From: Pararhizobium qamdonense
GTDB lineage: Bacteria > Pseudomonadota > Alphaproteobacteria > Rhizobiales > Rhizobiaceae
Reading direction: 5' to 3'
Assembly: GCF_029277445.1 (NCBI RefSeq)
Contig: NZ_CP119566.1
Span: 386,501 to 450,500, forward strand
DNA length: 64,000 nt
Made by a program: the position numbers and the translations under genes. The notes under the pieces are model-generated. The model saw only the letters and a program-made list of their open reading frames with translations, ran no database searches and had not been told where the DNA came from. Below, piece after piece: positions 16,991 to 24,695 of the stretch. The first letter of the stretch is position 1, and each line of letters begins with the position of its first letter.

Positions 16991-17802
16991 AGCCTGAACG
17001 AGTTCCGCAAATTCAAACCATGCTGGCAAGCGAACGGCTGATACAGTTGCAACAGGTGGCCAAGGTCTATAACGCCGCCGACGGCCGTCCTGTCCGGGCC
17101 GTGGATTCGGTCACGGCCGATATTGCCCGCGGCGAATTCATCGCCATTCTCGGCCCATCGGGCTGCGGCAAGAGCACGCTGATGATGATGCTGGCCGGGC
17201 TGTTGCGCCCCAGCGAAGGCACCATCCGCTTCAAGGATGTGGTCGTCACCGGCCCACAGGAGGATTTCGGCATCGTCTTTCAGGATGCCGTCCTTTTTCC
17301 CTGGCGCACGGTGATCGAGAATGTCGAACTGCCTGGCGAGATCAATGGCCTTGCCAGATCCGAACGCCGCCGCCGTGCTCAGGATATGATCGACCTTGTG
17401 GGGCTGTCGGGGTTTGAAAACAAATATCCCAATGAACTGTCGGGCGGCATGCAGCAGCGTGTCGCCATCGCCCGGGCGTTGTCGCTCGATCCGTCGCTGC
17501 TCTTGATGGATGAACCTTTTGGTGCGCTCGATGCGATGACCCGCGAGCAGATGAACCTCGAACTGCAGCGCATCAGCCTCCAATCGGGCGCAACGGTCGT
17601 CTTTGTCACGCATTCGATCGCCGAAGCCGCATTCCTGGCCGATCGCGTCTTCGTCATGAGCGGCCGGCCCTCAACGGTGCGCGAAATCATCCCGATCGAA
17701 ATCCCGCGTCCGCGTTCGATCGACCTGATGGCATCCGACCATTTCGGAACCTATGTGGCGCGCCTGCGCCATCTGCTGGACGTGCGGGGAGACGCATCAT
17801 GA
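16987..17802 (+). CDS. ABC transporter ATP-binding protein, SsuB/TauB type
   Basis: A 271-residue ATPase. Walker A is GPSGCGKST (about residue 57), the Q-loop FQDAVLFPW, the signature LSGGMQQRVAIARAL, Walker B LLLMDEPFGALD, and the switch VTHSIAEAAFLADRV, all as in SsuB/TauB/NrtD-type importers. It overlaps the binding-protein gene by 4 bp (ATGA) and the permease gene by 4 bp, so the three are translationally coupled. The first dozen residues before MLASERLIQL are not conserved and an inner ATG at about 17020 is possible. Confidence 0.92.
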   Translation: MKPERVPQIQTMLASERLIQLQQVAKVYNAADGRPVRAVDSVTADIARGEFIAILGPSGCGKSTLMMMLAGLLRPSEGTIRFKDVVVTGPQEDFGIVFQDAVLFPWRTVIENVELPGEINGLARSERRRRAQDMIDLVGLSGFENKYPNELSGGMQQRVAIARALSLDPSLLLMDEPFGALDAMTREQMNLELQRISLQSGATVVFVTHSIAEAAFLADRVFVMSGRPSTVREIIPIEIPRPRSIDLMASDHFGTYVARLRHLLDVRGDAS

Positions 17803-18641
17803 GCAACCAGGACCTCAGCATTGCCGCCACCGCGCCAGCTCCCACCTCCCCAAGGGCTGCAAAACCCTCCGGCGAAATGCCGCAATGGCTCGTCGTTTCG
17901 CTGACGACGGCGGTGCTGCTTTTCCTGTGGGAGGCAAGCGTCCGGCTTTTTGAGGTGCCGCAATTCATCGTGCCGACGCCGAGCGATGTCATCTGGCGCA
18001 TCTGGGACGACCTGGCGACGGGGGTCATCCTGCCGCATCTCTGGATCACCTTTGTCGAGGTCATCGTCGGTTTTGCCGCTGCGGCCGTGCTCGGGATTGC
18101 GCTTGGAACCGGCATCGCGCTGGTCCGGTTTCTCGACCGGACGGTCTATCCCTTCGCGCTGGCGCTGCAGACCATTCCCAAGGTTGCGGTCGCGCCGCTG
18201 CTGATCATCTGGTTCGGATATGGAATCCAGTCGAAGATCGTCACGGCCGCGCTGCTCGCCTTCTTCCCGATCCTCGTCAATGTCGTGGCGGGTTTGAGAA
18301 CCGGCGATCCCCGGCGGCTCCTGTTGATGCGCGCCCTTCGAGCGGGGCCGGTGAAGACCTATGTGAAGGTCCGCCTTCCGGCAATGCTGCCCTATCTGTT
18401 TGCGGGGCTCGAAGTCGGTGCGGTGCTTGCGGTCATCGGCGCTGTCGTCGGCGAGTTCATCGGCGCGTCCCAGGGGCTCGGCAGCGTCATCATCCAACGT
18501 CAGGCTTCGGTCGACGTCACCGGCGTGTTTTCGGTGCTGTTCTATCTCTCGGCCATGGGCATCCTGATGAGCGTGGCACTGCGTATCGTCGCCCGCCGCT
18601 ATGCATTCTGGTCGGATACGTCGTCACAGGCCGCCAACTAA
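17799..18641 (+). CDS. ABC transporter permease, SsuC/TauC type
   Basis: A 280-residue inner-membrane permease with six hydrophobic segments. The first is WLVVSLTTAVLLFLWEAS; FEVPQFIVPTPSDVIWRIW and the cytoplasmic loop LRTGDPRRLLLMRALRAGPVKTYVKVRLPAMLPYLFAGLEVG (the EAA-type contact with the ATPase) are typical for sulfonate/nitrate-type permeases. VGEFIGASQGLGSVIIQRQ near the end is also diagnostic. Together with the two preceding genes it forms a complete importer. Confidence 0.92.
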   Translation: MSNQDLSIAATAPAPTSPRAAKPSGEMPQWLVVSLTTAVLLFLWEASVRLFEVPQFIVPTPSDVIWRIWDDLATGVILPHLWITFVEVIVGFAAAAVLGIALGTGIALVRFLDRTVYPFALALQTIPKVAVAPLLIIWFGYGIQSKIVTAALLAFFPILVNVVAGLRTGDPRRLLLMRALRAGPVKTYVKVRLPAMLPYLFAGLEVGAVLAVIGAVVGEFIGASQGLGSVIIQRQASVDVTGVFSVLFYLSAMGILMSVALRIVARRYAFWSDTSSQAAN

Positions 18642-18664
18642 GCTTCAACTCGAGGGACAAGATC

Positions 18665-19510
18665 ATGAAACTGCTTCGTTTTGGAGACGCCGGTCATGAG
18701 CGTCCCGGCCTGCTGGACGCGACGGGCGTCATCCGTGATCTCTCCGGCGTGGTTGCGGATATTACCGGGCTGACGATCAACGATGCGAGCCTTGCCCGCG
18801 TCGCCTCGATCGATCCGCAAAGCCTTCCAACTGTCGATGCCGCCGTCCGCATCGGCCCCTGTGTTGGTGCCGTCTCCAAGTTCATCTGCGTCGGGCTGAA
18901 CTATGCCGATCATGCCGCCGAGAGCAATTTGCCCATTCCACAAGAGCCGATCCTGTTTCAAAAGGCCGTCTCGGCAATCTGCGGCCCGAATGACGAGGTT
19001 ATCCGGCCCAAAACCGCGACCAAGATGGACTGGGAGGTCGAGCTCGGCATCGTGATCGGCAAGCGTGCGCGCAATATCACGGAAGGCCAGGCAGAGGCCC
19101 ATATTGCCGGATATTGCGTCGTCAACGATGTCAGCGAGCGCGCCTATCAGGCCGAACGCGGCGGCCAATGGACCAAGGGCAAGAGCGCGGATACGTTCGG
19201 CCCGATAGGCCCGTGGCTGGTTACGAGAGACGAGATCGCCGATATCCAGTCGCTGGCGCTGTTCCTTGATGTCGATGGCATCCGGCGCCAGACGGGCAAT
19301 ACCGCGACGATGATCTTCTCCGTCTATCATCTCGTCGCCTATATCAGCGAATTCATGACGCTGGAGCCCGGCGACATCATCGCCACCGGCACGCCCCCCG
19401 GCGTTGGCATGGGCATGAAGCCGCCGGTCTATCTGGAGGCCGGCCAGACAATGCATCTGGGCATTGCCGGGCTTGGCGAGCAGCGCCAGACTGTCGTGGC
19501 CTATCGATGA
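18665..19510 (+). CDS. Fumarylacetoacetate hydrolase-family protein (diketo-acid hydrolase type)
   Basis: A 281-residue FAH-fold enzyme. The catalytic core has FICVGLNYADHAAE, the metal site DWEVELGIVIG, and the loop NDVSERAYQAERGGQWTKGKSADTFGPIGPWLV, with a C-terminal GDIIATGTPPGVGMG. This subgroup is often labelled ureidoglycolate lyase, but several members hydrolyse 2,4-diketo-3-deoxy sugar acids; fumarylacetoacetate itself is unlikely because no homogentisate genes are present. It follows the transporter by 23 bp and overlaps the alcohol dehydrogenase by 4 bp. With the SDR at 11.4 kb it could form an oxidise-then-hydrolyse pair. Confidence 0.85.
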   Translation: MKLLRFGDAGHERPGLLDATGVIRDLSGVVADITGLTINDASLARVASIDPQSLPTVDAAVRIGPCVGAVSKFICVGLNYADHAAESNLPIPQEPILFQKAVSAICGPNDEVIRPKTATKMDWEVELGIVIGKRARNITEGQAEAHIAGYCVVNDVSERAYQAERGGQWTKGKSADTFGPIGPWLVTRDEIADIQSLALFLDVDGIRRQTGNTATMIFSVYHLVAYISEFMTLEPGDIIATGTPPGVGMGMKPPVYLEAGQTMHLGIAGLGEQRQTVVAYR

Positions 19511-20667
19511 CGGCGCCGTTCCTCTTCCATTTCCCCGGCCGCCTGATCGTCGCCGATGGAGCGTCTGCACGTCTTGGCGAAACGCTGCCGGCAGCGGCTG
19601 AAAACATTCTGTTCATCACCGATGCGGGGCTGACACGCCTTGGGCTTTACGATCCGGCCTTGCTGTCGCTGCGGCAGGCAGGCAAGCGCGTCATCATCTT
19701 CGACGCCGTCGAGCCGGATCCGTCCTTGACGACGCTTGAGGCCGCCATCGATCTGGCGCGGCTTGAGAAGATCGATGCGGTCATCGGTTTTGGCGGTGGT
19801 TCCTCGCTGGATGTCGCCAAGCTCACGGCGCTGGTTGCCGGGTCCGGCGAGCTCCTGTCCGGCTGCTGGGGGGTCAATCAGGCAAAGGGGCCGCGCCTGC
19901 CGCTGATCCTGGTGCCGACCACGGCTGGAACCGGTTCGGAGGTCACGCCTGTCGCCATCATCACCGTGTCGGACGATGAAAAACGTGGCGTGTCCTCGCC
20001 ACTCATCCTGCCCGATAGCGCCGTCCTCGATGCGCAATTGACGCTCGGCCTGCCCGCGTCCATTACTGCAGCCACCGGCATCGACGCCATGGTGCATGCG
20101 ATCGAAGCCTATGCCTCGGTCAATCCCAACAACAATCCCGTGTCGCGCCTTCTGGCGCGTGAAGCTTTGCGGCTGCTCGGCGCAAACATTGCCATCGCCG
20201 TCAAAACACCCGGCGACATCGCGGCAAGGCGCGCCATGCTCTATGGCTCGATGCTGGCCGGCATGGCCTTTGCCAATTCGCCGGTCGCCGCCGTCCATGC
20301 GCTCGCCTATCCCATCGGCAGCCTGTTTCATGTGCCGCACGGGCTCTCCAACGCGCTGGTCCTTGCGCATGTGCTCGCCTTCAACAGCGCCTCTGCAGCC
20401 CATGTCTATTCCGAAATCGCCGCCGATCCGTTTCCTGAACTCGGTGCGATATCCGATCCAGACGAGCGCTGCGCACATTTCATCAAACGGCTGGTGGCGC
20501 TGATGGTCACGCTCGGCATGCCGGTCCATTTGCGCGATGTCGGCGTGACAGAGGCCGATCTCCCCGCCATGGCCACCGCCGCCATGAAACAGACCCGCCT
20601 CCTGGTCAACAATCCCCGCTCTGTCAGCGAAGAGGATGCGCTGACGATTTATCGGGCCGCGTGGTGA
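19507..20667 (+). CDS. Iron-containing alcohol dehydrogenase
   Basis: A 386-residue group III (Fe-dependent) dehydrogenase. The NAD-binding GGGSSLDVAK (about residue 96), PTTAGTGSEVTPVAI and DAMVHAIEAYAS blocks and the metal-ligand histidines in AVHALAYPIGSLFHVPHGLSN are all present, so it should be active. Substrates in this family range from simple alcohols to lactaldehyde, 4-hydroxybutyrate and maleylacetate. It is the last gene of the operon and overlaps the FAH-family gene by 4 bp. Confidence 0.9.
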   Translation: MTAPFLFHFPGRLIVADGASARLGETLPAAAENILFITDAGLTRLGLYDPALLSLRQAGKRVIIFDAVEPDPSLTTLEAAIDLARLEKIDAVIGFGGGSSLDVAKLTALVAGSGELLSGCWGVNQAKGPRLPLILVPTTAGTGSEVTPVAIITVSDDEKRGVSSPLILPDSAVLDAQLTLGLPASITAATGIDAMVHAIEAYASVNPNNNPVSRLLAREALRLLGANIAIAVKTPGDIAARRAMLYGSMLAGMAFANSPVAAVHALAYPIGSLFHVPHGLSNALVLAHVLAFNSASAAHVYSEIAADPFPELGAISDPDERCAHFIKRLVALMVTLGMPVHLRDVGVTEADLPAMATAAMKQTRLLVNNPRSVSEEDALTIYRAAW

Positions 20668-20767
20668 TTGCGTGGCGTAACGGCTAACGCTGCACGCTTC
20701 TCATCCGCCCTGTCGGAACCTTCTTCCTGTAACTGGGGAAAAGGACCGAGCGGCAAACTCTATCATC

Positions 20768-20832
20768 CTCTCTCCTGCAAGCGTGGAGAGGGTTAGGGTG
20801 AGGGGCCTGGTTAAGGGTGAGGGGTAAGTAAT
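20768..20832. repeat. Intergenic repeat-like element with small inverted repeat
   Basis: CTCTCC...GGAGAG (8-nt-plus loop) is followed by two near copies of a G-rich unit, GGTTAGGGTGAGGGG and GGTTAAGGGTGAGGGG. This sort of sequence recurs between genes in many proteobacterial genomes, including rhizobia. It lies after the end of the catabolic operon and between convergent genes. Confidence 0.45.
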
Positions 20833-20883
20833 TCCCTTTGCTCATCCCTACCCTTTTGAAGAAAGTCAGCATATGGAGTTGGA

Positions 20884-21336
20884 TCAGCTCCAGTCCTTCT
20901 CGCCCCGGCGCCATTTGTGCAGATCGTACCAGGCGACCAGAAGAAAAGCGCCCGCGAGCCCGAGATGCTCGAAGAAGATGTTCATTGCCATGAAGCGGTC
21001 CGGACCCGGTGGCATGTCCCAGAAGCGCAGGGCAATTAATGTCGCGAGCACTGTAAACAGGGACAGAGACAGCGCGCCGATCCAGCGCAGGAAGCCGCTG
21101 ATGACCATGACCGATGCGCTCAGCTGGAAAAGGATGACCACGGCAGCAATCGGCCTTGCCGGCAAAAGGCCATAGCGTTCCATCTCGGCGACGGCGGCGC
21201 CGAAATCGAGGAGCTTGGTCACGCCGCTCAGGATGAAGATCGAACACAATGCCATAAGCCCCAGCCAGCGGACCGGATGGCTGGTGAAAACCGGCGTGCA
21301 GACGCCGGCAAGTTTCGCTTCCATTCTTAAAAGCAT
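20884..21336 (-). CDS. DoxX-family membrane protein
   Basis: A 150-residue protein with four hydrophobic helices. FILSGVTKLLDFGAAVAEMERYGL at the end of the first helix and the later LIALRFWDMPPGPDRFMAMNIFFEHLGLAGAFLLVA match the DoxX/DoxD family of small membrane proteins, linked to oxidative-stress handling or quinone chemistry in some bacteria. No cofactor is visible. A second ATG at 21324 is an alternative start. It is convergent with the alcohol dehydrogenase operon and downstream of ridA on the same strand. Confidence 0.8.
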   Translation of the reverse strand: MLLRMEAKLAGVCTPVFTSHPVRWLGLMALCSIFILSGVTKLLDFGAAVAEMERYGLLPARPIAAVVILFQLSASVMVISGFLRWIGALSLSLFTVLATLIALRFWDMPPGPDRFMAMNIFFEHLGLAGAFLLVAWYDLHKWRRGEKDWS

Positions 21337-21477
21337 GCTTTTCCCCTCGGCTGACGTCGATGTTCAAACGGGATGCTACAGGCCTGGATATTGAAAACAA
21401 ATCGTTTTGCGGAATTGGTAATAGCGCGCCTGGCGGAGCTTCGCGGGGCCGGCCTCTTGGACGGCTGATACGTGCCG

Positions 21478-21864
21478 TCAGCCCTTGAAGGCAGTCACTT
21501 CGATCTCGATCAGCATTTCCGGGCGGATCAGGTCGCAGACCACCATCGTGGCCGCCGGGCGGATATCGCCGAAGGTCTCACCGAGGATCGGGAAGATGGC
21601 ATCGGCAAAGGCGGCATCTGTCACGTAATAGTGATTTCGCACCGCGTCTTTCAGCGAGAAACCGGCGTCTGTGAGGGCCGCTTCGATCGTTTTCAGGCAA
21701 TTGCGGGTCTGCGCTTCCACCGTCTTAGGCATGGTCATCGTCTGGTAATCGTAGCCGGTCGTGCCGGAAACGAAGCACCAGTCGCCCTGTACGACAGCCC
21801 GCGAATACCCCGCCGTCTTTTCAAACGGCGAGCCGGAAGAGATTAGTTTTCGCGGGCTTGGCAT
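21478..21864 (-). CDS. RidA-family (YjgF/YER057c) protein
   Basis: A 128-residue RidA-superfamily protein. YSRAVVQGDWCFVSGTTGYD, QTRNCLKTIEAALTDAGFSLKDAV and the C-terminal RPEMLIEIEVTAFKG are the family blocks; RPEMLIEIE contains the arginine and glutamate that deaminate reactive enamine/imine intermediates in active RidA. At the first position the typical G-x-Y is present as AGYSRAV. The gene starts 6 bp after the leuD stop on the same strand, suggesting co-transcription with leuD, possibly to protect branched-chain synthesis enzymes from aminoacrylate. Confidence 0.88.
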   Translation of the reverse strand: MPSPRKLISSGSPFEKTAGYSRAVVQGDWCFVSGTTGYDYQTMTMPKTVEAQTRNCLKTIEAALTDAGFSLKDAVRNHYYVTDAAFADAIFPILGETFGDIRPAATMVVCDLIRPEMLIEIEVTAFKG

Positions 21865-21870
21865 TGCGGA

Positions 21871-22476
21871 TCAGGCCCAGGGATGCAAAGCGGCATTGGC
21901 CTTTTCGAACGTGTCGATGGAGGCTGCCTTTTCCAGCGTCAGGCCGATATCATCAAGGCCGTTCAGCATGCAGTGGCGGCGGAACGCGTCGAGTTCGAAG
22001 CTGATCTTGCCGCCGTCCGGGCCGGTGATTTCCTGGTTTTCCAGATCGACGGTCAGGATGGCATTGGAGCCGCGCGAGGCGTCATCCATCAGCTTTTCCA
22101 GGTCTTCCGGGGAGACGACGACCGGCAGGATGCCGTTCTTGAAACAGTTATTGTAGAAGATGTCGGCAAACGAGGTCGAGATGACGCAGCGAATGCCGAA
22201 ATCGAGCAGCGCCCATGGGGCATGCTCGCGCGACGAGCCGCAGCCGAAATTGTCGCCGGCAACCAGGATCTTGGCATTCTGGTAGGCGGGCTTGTTGAGC
22301 ACGAAATCCTCGTTGACCGAGCCGTCCTCATGATAGCGGGCTTCGGCGAAAAGGCCGGTACCGAGACCGGTGCGCTTGATCGTCTTCAGGTAATCCTTCG
22401 GAATGATCATGTCCGTGTCGATGTTGACGACGGGGAGCGGCGCGGCAACGCCGGTGAGCTTGACGAACTTGTCCAT
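21871..22476 (-). CDS. leuD: 3-isopropylmalate dehydratase small subunit
   Basis: Small (swivelling-domain) subunit of isopropylmalate isomerase; with LeuC it converts 2- to 3-isopropylmalate. The 201-residue protein begins [24 protein letters not shown] (the aconitase-fold start) and has the [17 protein letters not shown] substrate-loop motif near residue 72. The ATG at 22476 was chosen over the one at 22497 because it starts the family sequence and gives the usual length. leuC is not in the window and leuB is 19.5 kb away. Confidence 0.97.
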   Translation of the reverse strand: MDKFVKLTGVAAPLPVVNIDTDMIIPKDYLKTIKRTGLGTGLFAEARYHEDGSVNEDFVLNKPAYQNAKILVAGDNFGCGSSREHAPWALLDFGIRCVISTSFADIFYNNCFKNGILPVVVSPEDLEKLMDDASRGSNAILTVDLENQEITGPDGGKISFELDAFRRHCMLNGLDDIGLTLEKAASIDTFEKANAALHPWA

Positions 22477-22567
22477 GGCAATGGCCTTCGATTTCAACGG
22501 GGCGGAAGAATGTCCGCCCAGCGTTTAGAGCAATTTCATGCCGAAATGAAGGAGAATCTTGCTCACC

Positions 22568-22587
22568 GTTGCGGGAAAGCCCGCAAC
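22568..22587 (-). terminator. Hairpin downstream of the small membrane protein gene
   Basis: GTTGCGGG-AAAG-CCCGCAAC is a perfect 8-bp stem just past the stop at 22594. No U-run follows on the minus strand, so it may be a processing or pausing hairpin rather than a full terminator. Confidence 0.35.
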
Positions 22588-22593
22588 CCGGCC

Positions 22594-22833
22594 TTACATG
22601 TCGATGATCGTGCCGCGTCCGTCGTTCCAGATACGCGGTTCGCGCTGCTGGCGGTTGCGGTTGACGGTGGCGCGAACCGGCTTGGGCGCAAGCCGCGCTG
22701 CAATCGTCATGCCGATCATCACGACCGAGGCGATGCCGATCAGGGCAAGACCGAGCGATGCGGTAAAGACGAAGGCCATCAGCGTGAATGCGATGCCGGC
22801 GATAGTCAGGAAGAGAGAGCGTATGCTTTGCAT
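22594..22833 (-). CDS. Small membrane protein of unknown function
   Basis: A 79-residue protein with two hydrophobic stretches (about residues 5-25 and 28-46) followed by a basic, arginine-rich tail (PKPVRATVNRNRQQREP). No known domain is recognised. AAGGTGA lies about 5 bp before the ATG at 22833, which supports the gene and its start. It is divergent from the lyase gene at 22948 and upstream of leuD on the same strand. Probably an inner-membrane protein with its tail in the cytoplasm by the positive-inside rule. Confidence 0.65.
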   Translation of the reverse strand: MQSIRSLFLTIAGIAFTLMAFVFTASLGLALIGIASVVMIGMTIAARLAPKPVRATVNRNRQQREPRIWNDGRGTIIDM

Positions 22834-22947
22834 TGTCGTCACCTTTCGTTGCCTGAAATGTGGGTTCGCCCGCTCCGCGTTGCAAGACCTACTTCCGTCT
22901 TCCATGTCTGCCTTGCGAAAATGGCGAAAGCCGGGCACAAAAGCCGC

Positions 22948-23856
22948 ATGAGTTTGCCCCATGATCGCCACCCTGCCCGCCTGCGCCGCTCGGTTCTGTG
23001 CGTGCCCGCTGACAATGCCCGTGCCCTTGCCAAGGTCGCGACCCTTGCCTGTGACGCGGTGATCTACGATCTGGAAGATGCTGTCCCTGACGGAAACAAG
23101 GGCGGCGCCCGCCGGACGCTTGCCGCTCATCTTCAGCGGGAGCGCCGCAGCGATCTCGAGGTGATCGTCCGCATCAACCATTTGAACACGCCGTTCGGCG
23201 AGGAGGACCTTGCCTTCGCCCTGACGCTCTCGCCGGATGCCATCCTGTTGCCCAAGGTCGAAAGCCCGCAGGATATTCAGACGGTTGTTGATTTTCTTGG
23301 CGAAAACGATGCACCAGACAGCGTTCGCCTCTGGGCGATGATCGAAACCCCGCGTGGCGTGCTCAATGCGGCGGCGATTGCTGAAACCGGCCGCACCCGT
23401 GGCGGCAGGCTCGATTGTTTCGTGCCGGGGCTGAACGACCTGCGCAAGGAAACCGGCGTGCCCGCTTTGCCTGGCCGTACCTATCTCATCGCCTGGCTGA
23501 TGCAGATTCTGCTGGCGGCCCGTAGCTGCGGCCTCGATATCATCGATGCGGTCTTTAATGATGTCCGGGATGTTTCAGGTTTCGAGGCGGAATGTGCTCA
23601 AGGGCGCGACATGGGCTTTGACGGCAAGATGCTGATCCACCCGGCCCAGATCGATCCCGCCAACGGCGCCTTCGGCGTCGCCGATGCCGCCCTTGCGGAT
23701 GCCCGCTCGATCATCGCCGCCTTTGCGCTGCCTGATAATGCGGATAAAGCCGTCATCAATCTCAACGGCCTGATGGTCGAGCGTCTTCACCTCGATCAGG
23801 CCCTGCGGCTTTCGGCCAAGGCCGATGCCATCGCCAACAAAGGAAAAACCCCTTGA
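22948..23856 (+). CDS. CitE-like CoA ester lyase (HpcH/HpaI family)
   Basis: A 302-residue TIM-barrel lyase. RRSVLCVPADNARALAKVATLACDAVIYDLEDAVP is the N-terminal block of citrate-lyase beta/malyl-CoA lyase-like proteins, VIVRINHLNTPFGEEDL and AILLPKVESPQDI contain the substrate and metal residues, and FDGKMLIHPAQIDPANGAF is the C-terminal signature. Family members cleave or form malyl-CoA, citramalyl-CoA and related thioesters. No citrate-lyase alpha or gamma gene is present, so this is a stand-alone lyase. Start 22948 was taken; an ATG at 22921 is possible. It overlaps the DUF1737 gene by 4 bp. Confidence 0.85.
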   Translation: MSLPHDRHPARLRRSVLCVPADNARALAKVATLACDAVIYDLEDAVPDGNKGGARRTLAAHLQRERRSDLEVIVRINHLNTPFGEEDLAFALTLSPDAILLPKVESPQDIQTVVDFLGENDAPDSVRLWAMIETPRGVLNAAAIAETGRTRGGRLDCFVPGLNDLRKETGVPALPGRTYLIAWLMQILLAARSCGLDIIDAVFNDVRDVSGFEAECAQGRDMGFDGKMLIHPAQIDPANGAFGVADAALADARSIIAAFALPDNADKAVINLNGLMVERLHLDQALRLSAKADAIANKGKTP

Positions 23857-24059
23857 AACTTTACCGCCTCTTGACCGCCATCGACGACGCCACCTTCTGC
23901 CACAAGGTCACGGCCGCCCTCAACAAAGGTTGGGAACTCTATGGATCGCCGACCTATGCCTGGAACCAGGAAACCCGGGCGATGATGTGCGGCCAGGCCG
24001 TGGTCAAGGATGTCGAAGGCAAGGAATATACCCCCGACACCAAGCTTTCCGAACATTGA
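23853..24059 (+). CDS. DUF1737 small protein
   Basis: A 68-residue soluble protein. The N-terminal 55 residues (MKLYRLLTAIDDATFCHKVTAALNKGWELYGSPTY) form the alpha/beta pattern of DUF1737, a domain of unknown function common in alphaproteobacteria. It is coupled to the lyase gene by the ATGA overlap. No motif suggests catalysis; a small accessory or regulatory role is possible. Confidence 0.8.
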   Translation: MKLYRLLTAIDDATFCHKVTAALNKGWELYGSPTYAWNQETRAMMCGQAVVKDVEGKEYTPDTKLSEH

Positions 24060-24090
24060 TGCCCTGGCTGGCTGGGTCGGTTAACCCGCC

Positions 24091-24525
24091 TCAGCCGCCC
24101 ACATGCTCGACGCTTTCCTCGATCCGCTCCATGTCGTCATCCGACAGGCCGAAATGATGGCCGATTTCGTGGATCAGGACATGGGTGATGATGTCGCCCA
24201 GCGTCTCCTCGTTCTCGGCCCAATAGTCGAGGATCGGTCGGCGGTAGAGAATAATCCGGTTCGGCATCTCGCCGGTTTCCATGGTAAAGCGCTCGCCGAT
24301 GCCGCGCCCCTCGAACAGGCCGAGCAGGTCGAACGGCGTTTCCAGCGCCATGTCTTCGAACACGTCCTCGTCTGGAAAATCGTTGATCTCGATGGTCAGA
24401 TCGGTCGCCAGCGCCCGGAATTCCTCCGGCAGGTGGCTGTAAGCCTCCAGCGCCAGGGATTCAAATGTGCTGATTGTCGGCGCGTGGCGTTCCCGCCAAT
24501 CGTCGCTCTGGTCTATGCGGGCCAT
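24091..24525 (-). CDS. Zincin-like metallopeptidase family protein
   Basis: A 144-residue predicted zinc metallopeptidase (the small cytosolic group formerly called DUF1025). HEIGHHFGLSDDD (HExxH at about residues 119-123) supplies the two His ligands and the catalytic Glu, with a downstream Asp as likely third ligand. TIEINDFPDEDVFEDM and RIILYRRPILDYWAENEETLGDIITHVLIHE are typical of the family. No signal peptide. AAGGAGTG precedes the ATG at 24525; the open frame continues 26 codons upstream but without any signal. Cellular substrate unknown. Confidence 0.87.
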   Translation of the reverse strand: MARIDQSDDWRERHAPTISTFESLALEAYSHLPEEFRALATDLTIEINDFPDEDVFEDMALETPFDLLGLFEGRGIGERFTMETGEMPNRIILYRRPILDYWAENEETLGDIITHVLIHEIGHHFGLSDDDMERIEESVEHVGG

Positions 24526-24659
24526 GGGCACTCCTTGCTTGCCCCCTGATATAGCCATTTCTCCAGCGTTTTTCGAGGGTTGAATTTGGGCGGCTGCCGT
24601 CAAGGAATAAATTCTTAGAGAATCCCGTTGACTCTTCGGGGAAGCTCTGGAATCTATAG

Positions 24660-24674
24660 GAACATAACAGGAAC
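24660..24674 (+). promoter_or_regulatory. LexA (SOS) box upstream of imuA
   Basis: GAAC-ATAACAG-GAAC, which on the other strand reads GTTC-N7-GTTC, is the direct-repeat LexA operator of alphaproteobacteria. It lies 21 bp before the imuA start, where it would block the promoter of the mutasome operon until DNA damage inactivates LexA. Confidence 0.88.
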
Positions 24675-24695
24675 AACTTGAATTGGAGTGACGTC

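Noticed and set aside
21883..22947. Open frame in phase with and upstream of the lyase at 22948
   Set aside because: It runs antisense through leuD and the small membrane protein, and has no family similarity before the lyase start.
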